64,000 bases of DNA from Umbilicaria muhlenbergii (taxonomy: Eukaryota; Ascomycota; Lecanoromycetes; Umbilicariales; Umbilicariaceae), in NCBI GenBank assembly GCA_000611775.1, contig KK106983.1, forward strand, positions 3,096,808 through 3,160,807. Reading direction: 5' to 3'. The position numbers and the translations under genes are program-made. The notes below the pieces were generated by a model that saw only the letters and a program-made list of their open reading frames with translations, ran no database searches and was not told the origin of the DNA. Shown piece by piece: positions 11,373 to 21,831 of this stretch (within the stretch, counting starts at the first letter, position 1; each line of letters opens with the position of its first letter).

Positions 11373-12080
11373 CGGCTCATCCTCTGCCACAGGACCCATA
11401 CGGTACTATTTTTATGATACCTGATCCACTTAACTCCCCTTGCGAAAGACGTTGAGTGTCTGTGGTTCCCAAGGGATGGGCAGCCTTCTGCTGTTGAGCA
11501 GATGAAGCGAAGCGGAGTCGTGAGACAGCGGGCTGGGTGGGTAGGATAAAATTGATCTCTCTTAATCAGGCTTGCCACGTTTCAAATTGTTTAGAAAATC
11601 GTCTGAGTGTCAAACGTGAGCGCTCCGAGACTGGCGGACAGTGGTTTTACCTCCGAGCTCAGTGCGCTGGGGTTCCTTAAGATCTGCATCTGACGGCTGT
11701 CACTACCTACGTGAAACGGAAAAAGTTCTTGATGAACGCACAGATCCATCAGATAAGCAACAGATCTTTACGTATAGATATCTTATCACGATAGAATAAA
11801 AGCCCGAGATGGATTCTCAAAATACTCGAATCTCTGAAGATCAAGTCGGATGCCGCGCCAAAAATTGATATAAGCCTATCTCCTTGACGCCATGTGCTGT
11901 GATATCGTCAACACCGTTGAAACGCCTCCAAAGTGCACTTTGCGCCTCTCACTGCACGTGATCAACACAAGAATGCCAAAGAACGAAAGTCTGAAGGCCA
12001 TTGAATCAGGACGAGTCCCCCAGTAGCAAAAGGTGGATAGCCCCGCGAACACCGGCGTAATGCCAGCAATTCAAACGAAT
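11373..12080. other. Intergenic, convergent 3' ends
   Basis: This gap lies between the small membrane protein (+) and the NAD+ carrier (-). It has AT-richer patches near 11720-11880 but no frame with recognisable content. It most likely holds 3' untranslated regions; I see nothing else. Confidence 0.5.
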
Positions 12081-13360
12081 TCACATTGTACTTGCTCCTT
12101 CGAATTCTAGTTTGGTCCTTCCCTCTCTCTGATTCCGAAAGATCCTCTCCTTCAAGTACTCGTAGGTGATGATTGTAGTCATTGCCGAAGGCACGGCGCG
12201 AATCAGATTTGTGCCCAGTCCAGCGTAGAACCCACGCCATCCCTCTTCCAAGAGAATTGCCTTACAGGTCTGAATCGTGCCTCGATATCGTAGTATATTG
12301 ATCATGCCATCCGATGAGGCGCCACCAGGAGGTCGACCATGATCTCGCGCTGTTTCTAGTCCCCCTCTAAAAGACACCCCTTCCGAAGAGTGACTCGGCG
12401 CCGATCGTTGCTGTGTTTGCAACCTCGTTCGGACGACTTCGTGCGGATACGTGGCAGTACTCGCGCAGACCTTGCTAAGGAAGACTGCAAAGGATAAGCC
12501 ATACCAGTGGGAATTTCTCTCTTCCTCAGTCTCCTTTTCGCCAGCCACGATACCAGTGAATTTCTCTTTAAAGATCTCGTATAATGGAAACTGTATTGCC
12601 ACGTGTGTCAATCCTAGGAGGGCCGGGGTAAGGCCCGAATAGAACGATTTCAGGCCTTCAGTACGGTACATTTTTCGAGCAGCATCTAGCGTATTGCGAT
12701 AGTGCCAAGGAGGCCGGTACGGGTTGTTCTTCGCTCTTGAACCGGACTGTGACATTAATCTAGTCTTGATCACCCAGATCGGATTGGTGACCATTGTTGA
12801 GCATGCCCCAGCAGTCAGTGAAGCGTACACATTCGCTAGGAATTTCTTCTCTGTGCGCATTGTTAGTCCAGTTGAGCATGAGAGACGAAGCGTTCAATTT
12901 GGAGAAAATTACCGGTCTTCGTATTGAAGTAGCCCTGGGCCTTGTTATACACCGTCAAATAAACAGCCCAAGTCGGGACGTAGCCGAGAAGCATGGGTCC
13001 AAGTCCTCGATACATTCCCCGAAGGCCTTCTTCCCTCCAGATGGTCTCGGCCGTGCCTCGTACACCATGATAGGCGGCGCTGGCTAGTTTTGAGCCATCG
13101 CGGGGGACCTTGAAACCGCCCTGAGCCTGCAACTTGGTCTTGATGACATCCAGCGGACAGCTCACGACACCTGAAACAGCGCCTGCCACCCCTCCCGCTA
13201 CCGGTATAACATACGCATCGGGAAGGCGGGCTGACCAAAGCTCGAACTGTGTTATCGCGACACCAGAGCCCCCACCATCCTTAGCCAAGTGCCCGTCCAA
13301 ATTCGAGACAGTATCTTGCGGATCGCTGATCGAGGATGCTGGATTGCGGTCGAAGGACAT
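12081..13360 (-). CDS. Mitochondrial carrier, NAD+ transporter type (Ndt1/Yia6-like)
   Basis: A mitochondrial inner-membrane solute carrier, most like the yeast NAD+ transporters Ndt1/Yia6; pyrimidine nucleotide or FAD/folate carriers are the nearest alternatives. Exons are 13360-12913 and 12850-12081 (1218 bases, 405 residues). The 62-base intron starts GTAATT, has an ACTAAC branch site and ends CAG. Three carrier signatures appear in order: CPLDVIKTKLQAQ (residues 68-80), NPIWVIKTRLMSQ (about 172) and YPHEVVRTRLQTQ (about 284), each followed by the YRGLG/FYSGL/FYAGLG-type second half. QAQGGF after the first signature and PTWAVYLTVY fit the NAD+ transporter group. After the third signature comes an unusual polar insertion of about 40 residues (rich in Ser, Gly and Arg). 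The start lies 507 bases from the divergent QCR7 start. Confidence 0.9.
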
Positions 13361-13867
13361 TCTGGGACGGGAAATATCCTCAAGCTCCTCACTAGGGAGT
13401 CATCTGCAGTAGAGAATCTTGAGGGAACTTGTCAACCTCAATTGCAGAATTCCAGGTGTCGATGCCCAGTGTGCGGGGCTTCACAACCCACGCAGCACCT
13501 CTAAGACGCGGCTTCTTAACGATTAATGCCCTCCATGGACTCAGGAGTGATGAACTGGGAAAATAGATTGTTGGTAGCTTGCAATATCCTCACCGATGTG
13601 TCCGAGGTGCTGAGTGCTGAGCAAGGAGTGTGTTCAAAGGAAGCAATGGGAGTGGGAATCCTCGTGCGGGCGGCCTAGCAGCATCGGCCAGCGGGCATAA
13701 AGCGCCGTGGCGCTATTCCGCTTCCGCTTCGGCTATCCGCTTAACGCGGCAAGCTCCGCCTCTCCAATGCTCTCGACTCTCAACGTCAACTTTTCGTCAA
13801 CGCTGGCCGGAAGATTGACGAAGACATCTCGCATAACTGCCTTCACGACCACTACCGGTGTGCAAAC
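13361..13867. promoter_or_regulatory. Bidirectional promoter, NAD+ carrier / QCR7
   Basis: A 507-base spacer separates the divergent starts of the mitochondrial carrier (minus) and QCR7 (plus). Open frames here are shadows without domain content. The arrangement suggests a shared promoter for two respiratory-metabolism genes; this is inferred from position, and no specific operator was identified. Confidence 0.45.
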
Positions 13868-14484
13868 ATGTCGGCACCATCATTGACCAGCTACATCATC
13901 AAACGTCCGTGGCTAAAGCGATGGATGACCCCGTTGGCCAAGTGGTACGCCGATGCCGCAGGGTACAGGAAGCTCGGACTGAAGTAGGATTACTCCATAC
14001 CAGAATAGGGATTGAGATGGCAGAGGCAGTCCGGCAATCCCAGCACTTGGTCATTGGGAGTAAGTTAAGTTCTGAGGCCTTGGGCTCATGTATGAATGTC
14101 TGTAGGGCCGATGATCTGATCCCCGAAGAGTCCAACACGGTTATGTTGGCACTGAAACGATTGCCGCCGAAAGAGGCTTACGATCGTGTTTTCCGACTAC
14201 GGCGCGCCTTTCAAGTATGAATCTCTCATCGACCGCTCTTGGTCATGGTACTTAGTTGATGCAGTGCTCGCTTGCGCATCAATTACTCCCAAAGGACCAA
14301 CAGACGAAGCCTGAGGAGGTGAGAAGCTCAAGCTTCCATAAGCCCCTAAGCCTTCCGTTTCTAATGTCTGCTCACTTAGGACTACCCATATCTAACACCT
14401 ATCATTGAGGAGATCGAGGCGGAATCGCGAGAGCGGGATGACTTGGAAGCAATGGTGGTCAACAAGCGGAAAGCTCGAAGCTGA
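13868..14484 (+). CDS. QCR7: Cytochrome bc1 complex subunit 7 (14 kDa subunit)
   Basis: Subunit 7 of ubiquinol-cytochrome c reductase (complex III), a small matrix-side subunit bound to cytochrome b. Exons are 13868-13983, 14106-14214, 14265-14318 and 14380-14484 (384 bases, 127 residues, the usual length). Introns are 122, 50 and 61 bases, all GT-AG. The protein begins MSAPSLTSYIIKRPWLKRW. It then shows the WYADAAGYRKLGLKADDLIPEE junction across intron 1, the ALKRLPPKEAYDRVFRLRRAFQ helix ending at intron 2, and a C-terminal PIIEEIEAESRERDDLEAM helix. All match the family in order. No presequence, as expected for this subunit. Reading straight through the exons hits stops inside introns, so splicing is required. 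Confidence 0.95.
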
Positions 14485-14804
14485 AGGCTCTTAAGCATCT
14501 GCAAATGCACTTTCAGGGTGACGAACCTTGATTACTAGAGATGCTTTAGACTGTATTCTAGTGCACATAGTATATGAAGCAATTGGCGTACGCCGATCAC
14601 CAATGAGAAGATCCTCCGCATTTCAGACTTGTCTGCGCGAACATACCAAGATAGGTCGAGGCATTCGCCTAGGCAATACTCTTGCGTTGTTTGCGAATGT
14701 GGAATTCTTGGGGCGCGGAAGCTAAAGATTCGACCGTGATTTCTGATCATGGTGGACTGTCAACCATTTCCAGCAACAATACAAACATGTCCCGACACCA
14801 GTGT
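14485..14804. other. Intergenic, convergent 3' ends
   Basis: This short gap between QCR7 (+) and the DNA glycosylase (-) should hold their 3' untranslated regions. I see no other structure. Confidence 0.5.
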
Positions 14805-16082
14805 TCAGTTGTCCTGAATAGCAGCTACATCTACGTCCTCGATCCTCCACATATACCACATGAACAGGCTCCTGCACCGGATTAGACTCATGTCAGATGC
14901 GATACGCCAGCACAGAAACATACCGATATGGTGCGAACTTTGCCGAATGGGACAGCATGTCTTGTTCTGACATGTACTTCCACTTCCCTCCGCCTTTTGC
15001 CTTGAGCTTCTTAACATCCTTTCCCATCAAAGCAGCCATGCCTCTCCTGCCCAATTGTAAGTACACTGGACGCAAACTGATGCCGACTGGGCTGAGTGGT
15101 GGCAAACGTACTGTACGCCAAGATCCCCAGTCGAGAAGACGTCCATCCTCTTCAAGCCAAAACATGCAAACATTTCCACTGACCACTTCCCCAACCCTCT
15201 CACCGCGGTCAGTCTTTCCAGCACTTCATCATCACTAGCACTAATGAGCATCTGGGCGCTTAGCTCCCCACTGACAAACTTCTCGGCGAGCCCCTTGATG
15301 TATTCTGCCTTCCTCTCTGAAAGCCCCGCTTGGCGTAGAAAAGTTACTTCGCAAGCAGCAACCTGTGCTGGGGTGGGAAAGGGTGCAAGTCTTACTACCG
15401 GACTACCGCCTCGGCCTGGGCCATCGGTGAACAGCGCAACAAACTTGTTCTTGATAGACTTGGTTGCAGCGCCAGACACCTGCTGGGCCATGATTCCGCT
15501 GGTCAGGCTACGGAACGGGTCGATCTCTTCCGCCAGCCCTTCTGGAGAGAAGACTCCGCAAGGATGCTTCTCGATGAGGGGTCTGAGTTTTGGTTCGACT
15601 TTGATCAGGTGAGCGCAGGCCTCCTCCAGGAGTTGGCCTGTTGTTGTTGTCGCACGTGGGATTCCTGTTTTTGAAGGGGATGTGTCGATATCTTCCCCGG
15701 GGTAAGTCACGAGACGAGATCCTCCTGGGGTCTTCAAGGGGGCATTGGTTCTGTGAGGTTCGGCAGGTCGGTCTGGAGGCAGCGGAGGTGGTTCAGCGTC
15801 ATCAACATCACCCGTGCTATAGAACGTAGCCATCGCCTTCACCTGGACAGGTGTAGGCGTCACAGGTGCCTGTTTGGAGGGCATTACCCTAGCCCGTTTG
15901 CGTGGGGTGACTGGTACATCGGGCGCTGCAGCTGGTCCATGTTCGACTTGGTGGATCTTTCTCGTCTTCTTGACTCCATTGCTCGTCTTCTTTTTTCCTT
16001 GGCTAGTGTTACTATTCGCTCGATGGGCTGCAGGGGCTGCTACTTTCGCCATACTACTCCTTGTGATACGCCCGACCGACAT
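14805..16082 (-). CDS. MAG1: HhH-GPD DNA-3-methyladenine glycosylase (AlkA/MAG1 type)
   Basis: A base-excision repair glycosylase that removes alkylated purines such as 3-methyladenine in the nucleus. Exons are 16082-15112, 15046-14924 and 14871-14805 (1161 bases, 386 residues). The introns 15111-15047 (65 bases) and 14923-14872 (52 bases) have GT-AG ends. The first 100 or so residues are basic and low in order, with KKKTSNGVKKTRK and PRKRAR clusters that could serve nuclear import. The catalytic domain follows: GIMAQQVSGAATKSIKNKF, the hairpin VRGLGKWSVEMFACF and the segment FSTGDLGVQRG, whose Asp (about residue 320) is at the expected catalytic position. The tail PYRSLFMWYMWR across the last splice matches the family end. 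The N-terminal extension is longer than in yeast Mag1. The gene is intact. Confidence 0.92.
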
Positions 16083-18675
16083 CTTGAGGTAGTGTGGTCA
16101 GGCACTGCCAAAACATAAATGTGAAGGTCCTGCTCTGTGACGCTTTTAAGTATCACTACAATTAAGGGTTGGTAGGTGGTGCTTCGATGTTGGACAGTGA
16201 GGATATCCATTGGGTAGTCGTTACAGATGTGGTTACAGGTCGAGCAGGTTTACAAATTCTTGGCAAAGCTAAGGTACAGCTGGTGTGGGAATAGATCCGC
16301 GATACCATCCTTTAGCCAAACAAGCACCCATAGCTAAAACGGAGCTGAAACAACGCCCTTCTGTAAGCTAGAAGTTGCAATCATGAAATGTTCAGATCGT
16401 GTTCATCCCCATGGGTAGCGCTGTCCACGACGTGACGACGGGCCCCCGCGTGACCCGCCGTCTAGTTGTGAGATTACAATCACGTTAGATCGCCGCGACC
16501 AAATAAACAAGGAGATCGAATGCAATTACAGAGCACATGGGCTCTAGGGCCGATTAAGTAAAGAGTGATTAAGATTGACCATCTCGGGGGTTATTATTGT
16601 ACAGATTCCCTAGAGCTAGAACGCTTAGAATGGTGACGAGCAAACAGCGATTGATGGAAGGTGAGCATAACGAAATGCAGCTTCCCACTTGGTTGTAATT
16701 GTTCTCCCTTGAAACAACGTTGTGGTGCCCTGAAGAGCCTTTAGTCGCATTGGTGCATATTCGCCACCGTAGAGCAAGTCGTCGTAAGCTGCTCAATGCG
16801 CGAGAAGGGATGGTCGATGATTGGTGGTTTTGCTGCACGGGTGAGACAGGGGATGTAAACAACGATCCAACCTTCTCCAAGGGTCTCTTTCGGGATTTCG
16901 GTCAACCCATATACGAGAGTGGCATGTGAATGGACGGAAAGCGCCTGCAACAAGTGAGGGCCCAATGCTATTAATACTACTATGATAAATGTTGAAGAGG
17001 GGTTAGAAAGGTAGACGGTGAGGTCGATCAACAATAAGGTAGATAATGCGGCCACGACGCCGGACCGGGGTGAGGGATGCAGGAATAACCGTCAAGAGAT
17101 ACACCATATTGCAGGGATTAGGCCGTCAACCAGACAATGATAACGGGTGAGGGTGAGGGTGAGGGTGAAGGGCGAGGGAATGAGCGAAGAACGTGCGCTG
17201 CATGATTGCCGTGCATGCAGTCAAGAAGTACGGAGTACCTCAAGTACCAGGATGAGAAAAAGAAAGGCATGATGTAGGATTAGTTCGAGTCCATGAATGA
17301 TATCGCTTTCCAACTCTCAATACCATTACCTTATTATTAGTCAAGGTAGGCAGGGCTAAGGAAAAGCGTCTACCTAGGCAGTGACTCCGGCAGAACCCAT
17401 TTTGCCACGCAGACTCCGAAGTACGCAATACAATCATGGCAGGATAAGATGAACCCTCCAGACTGGTGCGGGGACACTAGACTGAAGCCAACTCGACATG
17501 CCCCACGCATCGTCCGGTGCTGCCTGCCAGATGGGATGCGAGGAGCAACTGGAATACGTTACCCTTCCTACGGAGCACTTACCTTAATCTCCCCGGGAAA
17601 TAATCAAGCAGCAACCTTAAGCTGGCTATGCTTCAGCTTCACAAACGAGCGTCCAGCCAAAAAGACTAACGGCCAATGATCATATCGCTTATCAATTATT
17701 CTCTCTGGTGGTCCATCACGGAGGGGATTCGAGCTGCAAGGCCCAGAGCGCTTGATGGGATTTCTGAGGTCTGGACGGAATCTGGTGGTCATGCCTAGCC
17801 ACCTTTTCGCGCCAACCAGAGGGACCAGAAATCGAGGCCGGAGCCACTTTGGGCGCTAAGGGTGCGAAGATGGCAGGCACGACTTAAGCGAGATGCGCGA
17901 CGCCGTTCTGTAGCAGGGGCAGCAGGGATGTGCTCGAGATTTGCTCGAGATTGGGGTCAAACGAGTCAAACCGAAGAGGCGAAGAGCACAACAGACTGCT
18001 GGACACGGAATCGCTCCCCCTAGCTCTGGCGGCCACCCTGGTAGCCACCCCAATGGCCTACCTTAGCTAGAGCATGCAACTATGCCAGTGATGCCAACCA
18101 CCGACGGGCAGCTAAGCAGCTCCGGAGCTACTCCTTTCTAAACAATCCAAAACATAATTTTCTTGTTGCTCCTTCCTTCCATCCCTCTTCCTCCACGACT
18201 TCCATCATTCCATCCACAACCCTCCAAGCCAGCCCTTCCCTTCGTTCACACCTGCTCTCATTCATCGTAGCCACGCCCTCCCCGTGAGATTGATTCGTCT
18301 CACCGAGTTGGCTAGGTAGCCGGTTGTAATCGCGCTTTTCCCCAAAGCTCGCCCTCTCTCTTCTTCTTTTTCTCTTCACTCGCTTCAACACATCCGTTCC
18401 ACACAACACTCGTCTCCAAACCGTTCATCCAGAATCAACATCAACATCTTTCATCAACAAGCAGTGTTTAATCGAAAGTCTCCAGGTGTGTCCATCCATC
18501 TTTGATCCATCCGTGGCCGCCACCAGTCCGGTAGGCCGCGCAATTCCTTGCTTCATGCTGTATTTCTGTCAACAAGTACTGTCGACAGCTCAGCGGAAGT
18601 CACCCACGTTGCAGTGCATCATCAGCTAATCATCTTTCTATCTCATTAGACTCTTATTATCTTTAAGACACCGCG
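16083..18675. other. Long divergent intergenic region without a convincing gene
   Basis: These 2.6 kb separate the divergent glycosylase and ECM33-like genes. The largest frames, 16880-16569 and 17055-16741 (minus, about 104 codons), have no domain; the second includes a hydrophobic STFIIVVLIALG segment but no splice or conservation support. A GGGTGA tandem run lies near 17145-17168. From about 18130 the sequence is pyrimidine-rich on the plus strand and fits the leader of the ECM33-like gene. No tRNA fold was found; a B-box-like GTTCGAGTCC at 17283 lacks stems. Confidence 0.5.
17145..17168. repeat. GGGTGA hexamer repeat
   Basis: About four consecutive GGGTGA units followed by degenerate GGGCGA. 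A simple repeat of purine-rich type inside the long intergenic stretch; it is not a telomere repeat of the common TTAGGG form. Confidence 0.75.
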
Positions 18676-20101
18676 ATGGCCATCACCAGGTACATCCTGC
18701 CGGCATTGGCCGTAGCAAGCTCTGTCGCTGGTGAGTGATATTTCTTACACTGGCGACTTCGTCTGCCCTCGAGTCAATACCTTGTCCTCACCTTCCATCC
18801 GTCGTCAGAGATCAAGAGACCAGAAATGGAATCGGGGACGTGACCGTCCAGCACCCAGCGTGTCCCCAACTGCCAGTCCCGAAGCTGATGGATATCTGTG
18901 ACAGCACAACAATGTAGTGTTGGAATCACTACAATCACAGCTACCTCTCAGAACATTCCCTGCTCGACCCTCAGCGGATCGGTAGCCGTTGCCACAGATC
19001 TTGTAGGCACGGTCAGCATCGACGGGGTTCAAATGATCACTGGAAACCTGAGTGCACAGAACAACGCAGCGCTCACGGGGTTAGAAGCCAATGATCTGCA
19101 GACCATTGGTGGTCTTGCCTTGGGTAACTTGACGACTCTCTCTGCCCTCAATATGCCTCTCCTGAGTCGGGCCGATGTCGTCAATTTCACTGCTCTTCCG
19201 GAGTTGCAAATGTTATCCTTCGGGACAACAATTCAAAAAGCTTCCAGCATCCTAATCACCAACACCCAGCTCACCACTCTGACTGGCATCAATGTTTCCA
19301 CTGTGAACACCTTCAACATTAACAACAACCCTGCCTTGACGACCATTGATATGCAGCTAACCCTGCTCACTGGGCCTTTGGTTATTGAGGGCAACGGTTA
19401 TGGTCACAACATCACCGCATCGTTCGTCGATCTCATCACAGCTCAGAACATGACCTTCCGAAACTGTACCGAAGTTTTGCTTTCATCGCTTGCCAACGTA
19501 ACCCAGGACTTGGGTTTCTACGGCAACAGCTTCGAGACTTTCTCCGCTCCCAACTTGACTACTGCTGGTGGTCTCATCTTCAACGACAATGTTGAATTGA
19601 CCAACATTTCACTGCCCTCGCTTACATCCATCAACGGTACTTACCAAATTGCGAACAACACCCAGCTGAAGAACATCAACGGCTTCGCGAACTTGAAAGT
19701 CATCAGAGGTGCTCTCGACTTCAGCGGTAATTTTACCAAGTAAGCCTTCTCATCCTTCACTCCGCTTTAGACATCAATTTTGAATGACTAACTTTCGCAG
19801 CGTCACTCTGCCTGCCCTTACCGATGTTGCGGGCGGCTTTAACATGCAGACATCTGGCATATTCGACTGCTCTCCATTCGAAACCTACAAGACCAACCAA
19901 GTGATCAAGGGTACGTACACCTGCGCAGGAAGCGAGTCTAAGCCTGGAACTGCGGGCACCACACCGTCGTCCACCTCCACCTCCACGGCCAAGAAGGGCG
20001 CCGCAGGTCAACTCCAGGTCAACGTTCTCACCATGGTGGGTGTTCCTGCACTCATTTGTGGAATCTCATTCGTTACCGGGCTGCTGCGCCTTGTTTTGTA
20101 A
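18676..20101 (+). CDS. ECM33: ECM33-family GPI-anchored cell-wall protein
   Basis: A GPI-anchored surface protein of the ECM33 family, needed for fungal wall integrity and mannoprotein organisation. Exons are 18676-18730, 18905-19739 and 19801-20101 (1191 bases, 396 residues). Introns are 174 and 61 bases, GT-AG. The first exon encodes a signal peptide (MAITRYILPALAVASSVA) spliced directly to the mature Cys-containing start (AQQCSVGITTITATSQNIPC). The body has leucine-rich, receptor-L-like repeats with regular Asn-Leu-Thr and Leu-Ser-Ala units and many N-glycosylation sequons (NLT, NFT, NIT, NVT, NCT). A CSPFE and YTCAG cysteine pair closes the fold. A Ser/Thr-rich linker leads to a C-terminal hydrophobic tail (VGVPALICGISFVTGLL) with a small-residue site upstream for GPI addition. 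Complete, with the family's usual length. Confidence 0.94.
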
Positions 20102-21831
20102 ACGGTGGTTACATAGGCGTTCTTTCTCTGCATGCATAGACCTAATTGGAATCGTCTTTGTGTTTTCCACCTTCGCGACATCTTGTACGGCGGTCGAGCG
20201 AGCTCCATTCTTTCGGATCTTCACAAGACGTGCTCTGCGTTGTCTGGTAGTGAACATTCGGGAAGGAAAGAGTGCGGTCGATGGCATCGGAAGAGCAGAT
20301 AATTTGGTTGGCATAGCGCTTTACATGGTAGAAGCGATAATTGGACTTGAGTGGAGATGCTTCTGCGCACCAGCATTGCTACTGGTGGTTTAATGGCGGA
20401 CCAAAAGCGGCCCTGACTTACGGGGGATTGAATAACCTTCACACTTGTGCCGGAGTTCTCGAAGGCTTCATGTTCATAATTCCATTGCAGTTGTTGTAGC
20501 TTATTACATGAAGAATGCGTTCATTTTCCTCGTTGAAATCGAAAAAGAGCGTTGATGCACTTTATCGCGTGATGCCTGCTGTGCCGACGTACACCGCGAA
20601 CGTTCTTCATTTGGCAAGATGTACTGGCCTCTACATCTCGCTCTCTTTGTTCTGTATTTTTTATAACGGCAGCAAAGCGTCGGTGCATGGCTGTCCCACA
20701 AAGATCAGGAGGTTGGAGAACGCGCCTTACGCGGTCACATCATGTACTCATAACCCCACTGCAAGATATCAGTCGCATTATAAAATGTCGCAAAAGGCAT
20801 GGCCCCTCAGCGAGTCATGGTAGCTTGATGCGGGGCCGTGGTTTGGTGCGGGTGTTAAGATATTGCGCTTCACCTCTGATCAGGTACGCCCAGCCGCGAT
20901 GTATGGCAATATGTGCACATGTTACTTGACAAAAGGACGTGTCATTTTGGAAAGTCTTCGGTCTGTGTCACCCGACAGCGACCGGCAGACCGCTACTCCT
21001 ATCACAGCGGTGCGACTTTCGAACGTACGTTTGTTTTTGTAAATCAGAGTCAAGCGCAGCATCCTCTCAATGTGGATCGCTCATCTACGATCAAGGCTCT
21101 CTCATGGTTACAACCGCTGTGAGCCATTGGCAACTGCTCGGAAAGATATATTGATAGGGTGGAATAGTGGTACCACAAGACTAAGATACGGATGGAGAGG
21201 CGCACGTACAGGAGCCCCGTTATTGATCACATCCCAGAGAAAGTCGGACGATACTTTTCGGCTTCGCACGCCGTGACACCTTTCTACAGTCTCAGGGCAA
21301 TTTCATCCTGCTGCAGGAACCAGGTTCGGCCGAGCTTACTTGTCCTGCTGCTTGTCTCAACCGATCGAAGCAAGGGCAGGGCACGGTCTGGAAGCCACAC
21401 AACCAATAGCACAATACAACAAAAGAAAATTTGATTTATTAGTCCTTTGCGGACATGGGGAAGCGTGCTATCCTCGAGCGTTCCACTCTAAATGACATTT
21501 TCTCTACCTGCCCGTTGCATGCAATGTGGGTCCTTCCGTTTCTCCCTCTCACGTTTGGTGCGGCTGGGGATTCCCGGTCTCCTCCCATGCTGGGTCAGTT
21601 GTTTTCGGCCTCAGCAGTTTATATAAGAGCTCGTTGCAGACTTGCGTCAGCTTCTATATATCAACCATCTCACGCGTTGCTGCTGGCATCTATCTTGCAT
21701 CTAACTTGTACCCCTTTGCCGTTGTCTTTCACTAGACTCCATGCCCTAAGGAGTCCGTAGCCACCGTACTCTACCTTCGGCTTCACTCATCACCAAATTA
21801 TCTTCCTCGTTCGTCTTCCTGTCCAACGGAC
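20102..21831. other. Intergenic region
   Basis: These 1.7 kb separate the ECM33-like gene from the next plus-strand gene. The first 300 or so bases are likely the ECM33 3' untranslated region. Several frames of 60-117 codons overlap on both strands with no recognisable content. A TATA-like TTTATATAAG lies at 21618-21627, with pyrimidine-rich sequence between it and the ATG at 21832. Confidence 0.5.
21618..21627 (+). promoter_or_regulatory. TATA-like element upstream of the bHLH-like gene
   Basis: TTTATATAAG lies 205 bases before the proposed ATG at 21832 and is followed by a pyrimidine-rich leader, a common arrangement in filamentous fungi. Position and sequence only; start-site data are lacking. 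Confidence 0.35.

Noticed and set aside
16741-17055. 104-codon minus frame with a hydrophobic segment
   Set aside because: No homologue or motif recognised, no splice support, and it overlaps other random frames; kept only as a remark on the gene desert.
17283-17292. tRNA B-box-like GTTCGAGTCC
   Set aside because: No acceptor stem, anticodon arm or A box can be folded around it, and the T loop would be one base short.
18128-18409. 93-codon minus frame rich in Arg/Glu
   Set aside because: It is the complement of the pyrimidine-rich leader of the ECM33-like gene; composition alone explains the open frame.
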